A stretch of DNA of 18,151 nt from Skeletonema tropicum (lineage: Eukaryota > Bacillariophyta > Thalassiosirophyceae > Thalassiosirales > Thalassiosiraceae), in assembly GCA_037178625.1 (NCBI GenBank), contig JAWZXG010000098.1:1-18151 (forward strand), written 5' to 3'. This document shows, piece by piece, positions 15,638-18,151 of the stretch (its first letter is position 1; each line of letters begins with the position of its first letter). A program made the translations under genes and the position numbers. The notes beneath the pieces were generated by a model. The model did not search any database. It had not been told where the DNA came from and saw nothing but the letters and a program-made list of their open reading frames with translations.

Positions 15638-16312
15638 ATGTCGACAGGTCAAACCACCCCTTCTGCTGGCCGCAACAGCAGGAGCGAGAGCGGCCGATCA
15701 TCCCGACGTTCGAGAAGGGGAGAAGATACCACGCCTGCAAAGCTTTCAGTCCCCAAACATTTCTTCTTCAGCCGTGATGAGAGTCGTAATTGCTTCAATT
15801 TTCAATTAAAGCCAACAGTTAACGCACACAAGAGAGTCATCTGTGATGGCTGCCTTTATACTCTAAATAACGCTGGAGGCATCCTCACCCCTGACCTTAT
15901 CAGCAGGACACGCGGGACCAACGTAAAAAAGAAATGTCAACGGCCTTGGGACCAGACATGGAAAGACCACCCTGATCGTGGAAAAGTGCAACGACACAAT
16001 GATTTCATGGCTCTATTCGAAGATGAAACAACAATTATTACTCCAGTCTCGCATCCTGTCGATATGCGGTCATTAAGAGGTTCGCCGGCAAAGAAGAAAA
16101 AGAAAAGCAAAGCTACAAATAACAAGCAGTCGAAAGAAACAGAAGAGCAAGAAGAGACAGAAGTGGATCTTCTTCTGCCAAAGAGACTCAATCCGGGAAG
16201 CATTGTAATTTTCGACCACAATGGTCACCTTACCGATGATGCTGTTGCACTGTTCGAACAAAAATTAAAAACCTCGCGCAATGGTAAACTACCGCCGAAT
16301 GATAACGATTAA
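15638..16312 (+). CDS. Array ORF1 (unit 2)
   Basis: The protein is identical to that at 12161-12835, with the same terminal stop and the same upstream promoter-like block. Identity with no synonymous change over 675 bp shows very recent duplication or homogenisation. See the unit 1 entry for the residue map. Confidence 0.6.
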   Translation: MSTGQTTPSAGRNSRSESGRSSRRSRRGEDTTPAKLSVPKHFFFSRDESRNCFNFQLKPTVNAHKRVICDGCLYTLNNAGGILTPDLISRTRGTNVKKKCQRPWDQTWKDHPDRGKVQRHNDFMALFEDETTIITPVSHPVDMRSLRGSPAKKKKKSKATNNKQSKETEEQEETEVDLLLPKRLNPGSIVIFDHNGHLTDDAVALFEQKLKTSRNGKLPPNDND

Positions 16313-16324
16313 CGAGTTGCTGGA

Positions 16325-17552
16325 ATGTTGTTGCAATGGATGTTTGATGAGCATGATGTCGATGTGCCAGTTGCAAAGTTATTATCATTTACAAAACACC
16401 GACCAATGCTTGTTGCTAAGATGCCAGGGACCTATGCAGTCGAGGAAACAACAAGAAATAAACGTGCACGGACAAAGAAAGCAGGTGACTGGCTAGATAG
16501 TCTCAAGTCTGGCGGCTTCAACACTGAGGATGAAATGCTTGAGTTACTCATACAGCGGCGGTTGAAGAATGGCATTCCAAAGAAATACATTATCAAAACA
16601 TGGAATGCACACCATAGATTCGACGTTGAAACAACGCTAGCCTGCTGCAAATTCGCTGGTATAAATCTAAAACAACTACGACGGGTTGCGATGTTTATTG
16701 CCTGTGACACTCGTGATCCGGGAAGTAATGGCAGAGGACTTCGACCATTTGCACCAACAAAGGAGTGTTACAAACGGAAAAGGGATGCTGTTATAGCAAA
16801 ATACCCGACAATGACATATAAGAAGGTCCCATTGCTGGAAAAGGATGCCGATGAACTGAAAGAACTCGTCTACAAACTTTGCAAAGATGATTGCCCAATT
16901 AGTGGATGGAAGCCAAAACTAACACGCTCTATGAAAGCCCATCTCCTTTTTGGTGGACATCTTGTGAGACAGCTCCGTCTATGGGGCACTCTTGGTGGTA
17001 TTGACGAGCAAAACATTGAGAGCGCCCATGCAATATGGAATAAATTACTGCGGCAATTTGGAGTCACTCGAGGTACGGAACTTCAGAAGAAGGTGTTACG
17101 TGAGTACTTATTCCAGACGGATGATTTTATGCATTTGATTATAGCACGTGTCAAAGAAGAAGGCAAGCGCAATCTGAAGAGTGGAGGCAATGATACTAAT
17201 GAGCTTCCTCGGGCAAGACCGGCACAACGTCGAATTGTCGGTGACGAACTTGATATCGAAGGATTGCAGAATGATAGTTTGGAGATTGGACCTTTGGCAG
17301 TCAACATCAACAATGAGGTATTGCAGGGGAGTGACTGCTACTGCCATGGTCATCACTGCCGAGCAGTGGAAGGAGTTGTGCAATTTGGAGCCGACCGATC
17401 TCGATAATGATATCAATCGCAGGTTGTCGACCTTGAAGTGCAAGCACAGCTTCATCAAAGCGACAAAAGAAGCAAGGCAACATCAAGTATTCACAGTCTT
17501 GCCGAAAGAATTCAAAAGTTATGAAGAAACGGAAAGACGATGGTATGAGTGA
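16325..17552 (+). CDS. Array ORF2 (unit 2)
   Basis: Same layout as 12848-14075: the 360-codon frame ends at 17407 and the C-terminal frame ends at 17552; the equivalent candidate intron is 17318-17363. Differences are Thr248 instead of Pro, and Lys for Arg in the VLP-K/R-EF motif near the C-terminus. Both fall on missense positions, and no new stop or frameshift has arisen between copies. Confidence 0.55.
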
Positions 17553-17590
17553 TTTAGAGACTAAGAACAAAATTCTTCGTGAGATTGGAA

Positions 17591-17702
17591 TTCAAAGTGG
17601 ACAGCAATCACTCCGTGATGTATTTTCTCGGAGAAGTTCTAGTACGTAGTTAATTGTTACTCCTATGTAATAGTTCAAAGTGGACAGCAATCACTCTGTG
17701 AT
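17591..17702. repeat. 29-bp direct repeat downstream of ORF2 (unit 2)
   Basis: Identical to the pair in unit 1, at 17591-17619 and 17674-17702, with the same single C/T difference between the two members. Confidence 0.8.
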
Positions 17703-18151
17703 ATTGCTTGCTGGACCTGGCTGTGGCACGTGTATTATTGCTCTAGTAATAGGATGGATATCTACGAGTACTTGAATTTACTTTACTTTGACTTCTAAGT
17801 ACTCCCCCTCCATGCATGCATTCATTTCTATTCATTTCCCACTTGGGAAGTTTGGCAATCTCCGCTGCCGAGGGGCCAGTGGAACGGACAGCCTTGGCTT
17901 CAGTAACGGCATCATTGAAAGACTTTACACTTCTGAAAATGCAGCCAATGATGCATGACGAGTGAATATACGAATCATGATTCAGTCATGACCATGGCGC
18001 ATAAACTAACAAAGTCACCAGAACTGCCAAGAGGAATTACTTGCAAACTCAACCAGGATGACCAATCACCTAGGCCTCTCCTTGATGCTGCTGCCCAATT
18101 TCGATAGCTACATTTCCATCCTCTGCACCCACTACACCACTTCCAACGACA

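Larger units (their letters stand above)
15342..18151 (+). repeat. Tandem array unit 2 (incomplete, runs off the window)
   Basis: Copy of unit 1 starting ATATTCCGTTTCTGCC. It is cut by the window end at the point equivalent to 14674 in unit 1, so the last 667 bp are not seen. The three differences from unit 1 are listed there. The array may continue to the right. Confidence 0.93.

Overview
The window looks like nuclear DNA of a microbial eukaryote, most likely a unicellular alga such as a diatom or another stramenopile. That placement is an inference. Its support is: short spliceosomal introns (about 76-123 nt) inside conserved genes; eukaryote-type class I ribonucleotide reductase subunits whose active-site residues fall at the same positions as in the mammalian enzyme; a MORN-repeat protein; a Helitron-type protein; and dense repeats. 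I see no rRNA, tRNA, CRISPR array or bacterial operon signals.

Left part (1-7.4 kb): a nucleotide-metabolism neighbourhood. A three-exon dUTPase gene (183-814, +) has all five family motifs and one GC-AG intron. After a 125-bp duplication, a small MORN protein (1290-1640, -) and a dispersed repeat comes the small subunit (R2) of ribonucleotide reductase (2331-3567, -). Its last exon is intact, but its 5' exons carry several small frame-breaking indels. A predicted nucleotidyltransferase-fold protein (3981-5384, -) follows. Then the large subunit (R1; 5698 onward, +) is transcribed divergently from it. R1 keeps the N-terminal two thirds, including C218, N427, C429, E431 and C444, then stops abruptly at about 7390 where a Helitron-derived sequence of opposite orientation begins. 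dUTPase and both RNR subunits lie within 7 kb and act in the same pathway (dNTP supply and dUTP removal). As sequenced, only dUTPase looks intact.

Middle part (7.4-11.9 kb): a truncated Helitron protein (7395-10979, -). It has a long unusual N-terminal region with hydrophobic modules, Cys-rich knuckles, the Helitron-like N-terminal domain and the start of the Rep domain. Most of Rep and the whole helicase are missing. Upstream of its start lie a second, inverted copy of the dispersed repeat from about 1.8 kb and a 144-bp duplicated segment with poly-G/poly-C hairpins.

Right part (11.87-18.15 kb): a head-to-tail tandem array of a 3.48-kb unit, with one full copy and about 81% of a second. The copies differ at three positions over about 2.8 kb. 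Each unit starts with a three-fold 21-bp minisatellite, then twin TGGCGCCA palindromes exactly 21 bp apart around a TATA-like stretch. Next come two collinear ORFs in the same frame split by one stop codon, with the apparent C-terminus in another frame. I do not recognise the protein by name. It has a CxxC knuckle, a lysine-rich tract and an E/H/N-containing block faintly like the end of some transposases. This unit is the best candidate in the window for an undescribed element.
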